From: Takifugu bimaculatus
Lineage: Eukaryota; Chordata; Actinopteri; Tetraodontiformes; Tetraodontidae
Direction of reading: 5' to 3'
Length of the DNA: 64,000 nucleotides
Assembly (NCBI GenBank): GCA_004026145.2
Contig: CP034980.1
Coordinates: 5,431,088 to 5,495,087 of the forward strand
Below, one piece after another: positions 62,065 to 64,000 of the stretch (positions are counted from its first letter, which is position 1; each line of letters starts with the position of its first letter). Under the pieces are notes generated by a model. The model ran no database searches. It was given only the letters and a program-made list of their open reading frames with translations, and was not told the DNA's origin. The translations under genes and the position numbers were made by a program.

Positions 62065-64000
62065 CCATTCTCGTCCGGAATCTAACTGATTGTGATTGCA
62101 TTTCTATCGGATTTTCACCGGGCGGAGGAGCGGTTCAGGGCCCAGCCGGAGAAATGGAATCAAAGAGGAAAACTCATCTCCCCATCCCAGACACACTCTT
62201 CTCCCAAGTGTGTGGTCACACACATGTGCACTGTGACTAGTGCCCTCTATTACTTGGGTTATTAGCATCATTAATGAGGTGTGCTGGTGACAGAAATGGT
62301 ACCAGAGGAGAAGGAGGAGGACCGAGGAGGATCAGAGAAATGGTGCGAGCCAGCAGTTGATCATAAAGCAGAGTAAGCTCTGATATAGCCAGAGACCAAT
62401 AAAGAAAAATGAGTTGACATGGAAAGAAGCATGCACTGAGAAGGACCGCGCAACAGTGATCTAGTGTGTGTAATGTGATTCTGTACATCACATGCATGTA
62501 TTTGTGGTTTAAGAGATTATTGGGTATTATTGTGTATAAAATGTTCCATAATGTAAAAGCATTTCATGATTTATGGTTCAAATGATTATCTTTACTTAGA
62601 ACAGCTTGAAGTCATCTTTCTTTAAGCTGTGTGTGTGTGCACGCAGACCCACTGGACACCTGTTCCGGTAACTGAACATCTACATTGTTCTCTTTCATGT
62701 GTTGCCTACACCTCCACATACAACTGAGTTAAGGAACATCCCACAATCTCTGCATTGTGAAGAGTTTCTGTCTGTGTACTCCAAACAAGATTTCCCTTTT
62801 TTTCCCTCTCAACAAAGCTATTGTTGTTGCCTCCAACCACCAGTCTGCTGTTATAGAAAACTAGTTCAAAGCAAAAACCATGAAAGTGCTTCCTGTCTCC
62901 CTCTCTCGACCACCTCCCAAACCCAATTTGAAATATTCCAATTTCGTTTATCTGCTTCCACAAACTTTTTAGCTCTCTCCGCACATTGCAGTCGGCCCCT
63001 TCCTCTTGTGTGCTCTCCCCTGTGCCTCCTCCTCGCCTCCTCATCCTGCCCTCTGTCCTGTCTCATAGCTGGGTGCAGAAAAGTCATTTGCTCGGATGGC
63101 ATAGTCTGTTGCTAGAAGCCCTCTCGCTGAGATAGATGCCTGGCTATGAAAGACATTTGTTTCCTTTACTGTCACAGTGCAATAATCAGCCACTCTAATG
63201 CAATCAACATATTGCCCTCGCGGTAAATACAGCTGCGCAAGTGGGTCCATGCACATTTTGCGTGGGCATGTGAACCCGTGTGTACCTGCGGTTGTGTAAA
63301 TGTGTATTGCAGCATTATTTTGTTATATTTGGCTCCCCATGTTAATGCGTTTTCTCATGTATGTGTGTGCCATGTGACAGAGAGAGATGATTCTTGGTGA
63401 AAAACCAGTTTGTTAGCAAATTAGAGTTAATTAGCCAACTTTCAGTTCCCAATGCTGTAATTGGGCCCATTTCTCTCTGTTTCCTCCAGCTGGTGTCTCT
63501 CATCCACTGCAGAGAAAGGGAGGGTTGGCAGAAAGAGAGAGCGATGGAGAGCAAAGGGGGCATTACATGTCTGTAGGGGTCTTTGGAACGTTACCTACCC
63601 CCCGGTGGGTAAGAACTACTTGCTCTCGAGATCGAGACAGTGCGAATATTAAGCAAGAGATAATGACGAAAGGAAGGCTGATGGGAATTGGGGGGAGAGA
63701 GGAGAAAAAAAAGAATGTGCCAGATGAAGAGAGGATGTGTTGAGGGGTGAAGTGTTGGGGTGGGAGAGAGGGGGTTGGGTAAAGTGACAGAAATGTTGAA
63801 AGATGAGAGGGGAGGCAGTGAAATCATAAGCCATAACAAATCGAGGGAGCGGGATACACCATTGAGCGATGATATAGGGGTGAGCTGATGAGTTCAAGTC
63901 CAGCTCATCGAGAACTTTCATGCCTTCTGTCCTTTCTCTACATGAGCCCATTAAGCCAAGTAAACACTTTTAAGAAAATGCGGATGTGGTTTGTGGTTGA

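Larger units (their letters stand above)
37665..64000 (+). other. tenm2: Long intron to the end of the window, no recognised exon
   Basis: About 26 kb in which no further teneurin exon was found. I looked for the expected next exon (proline/serine-rich, with a histidine-rich segment and an SWVLNSN-type motif before the transmembrane helix) and saw nothing like it in any frame. The stretch is dominated by GT/CA microsatellites between 38 and 52 kb, pyrimidine-rich low-complexity sequence, a SINE (54828-55108), a fish GTCCCCACA-type repeat (48281-48470) and GA-rich tracts near 58700-58830 and 63650-63790. The segment 53600-54260 is unlike its surroundings in base texture but was not identified. 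Confidence 0.7.

Overview
This window looks like vertebrate DNA, most likely a ray-finned fish (probably a percomorph-type teleost). It is almost entirely non-coding. It carries many long GT/CA microsatellites and poly-C tracts, remnants of piggyBac and Tc1-like DNA transposons, and a tRNA-derived SINE whose tail resembles a fish LINE-2 3' end. There is no dense gene array. The only coding sequence I can name comes from one large gene on the + strand, a teneurin whose closest match from memory is teneurin-2 (tenm2, formerly odz2). The named exons encode parts of the N-terminal cytoplasmic domain of this synaptic, single-pass type II transmembrane adhesion protein.

Layout. 1-9990 is intron upstream of the first recognisable exon; the start-codon exon of the canonical protein is not visible and should lie further upstream. 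9991-10284 is a 294-nt exon with phase 1 at both ends, carrying the conserved teneurin intracellular motifs. 10285-16982 is intron with a dead piggyBac element (12898-13955). 16983-17033 is a 51-nt candidate exon, also phase 1 at both ends, with strong splice sites. It encodes a very acidic peptide containing a DPF tripeptide and would be inserted in frame after the first exon. 17034 to about 36640 is a long intron. About 36640-37664 looks like an alternative promoter and first exon: CpG-rich, purine/pyrimidine-rich leader, ending in a short ATG reading frame of 17 codons plus one base that runs into a good GT donor, again in phase 1. 37665-64000 is intron again, dense in GT/CA arrays, with a SINE at 54828-55108. 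I could not find the next expected teneurin exon (proline/serine-rich, just before the transmembrane segment), so it should lie beyond 64000.

How the parts fit. All three proposed coding pieces share phase 1 junctions, so each can be joined to the same downstream exon without breaking the frame. Canonical transcripts would read 9991-10284 and then skip or include the 51-nt exon. Transcripts from the 37-kb promoter would start downstream of both and replace the N-terminal cytoplasmic segment with a short new sequence. The 9991-10284 exon is a firm call. The 51-nt exon and the alternative first exon are predictions from splice sites, phase and reading frame only.
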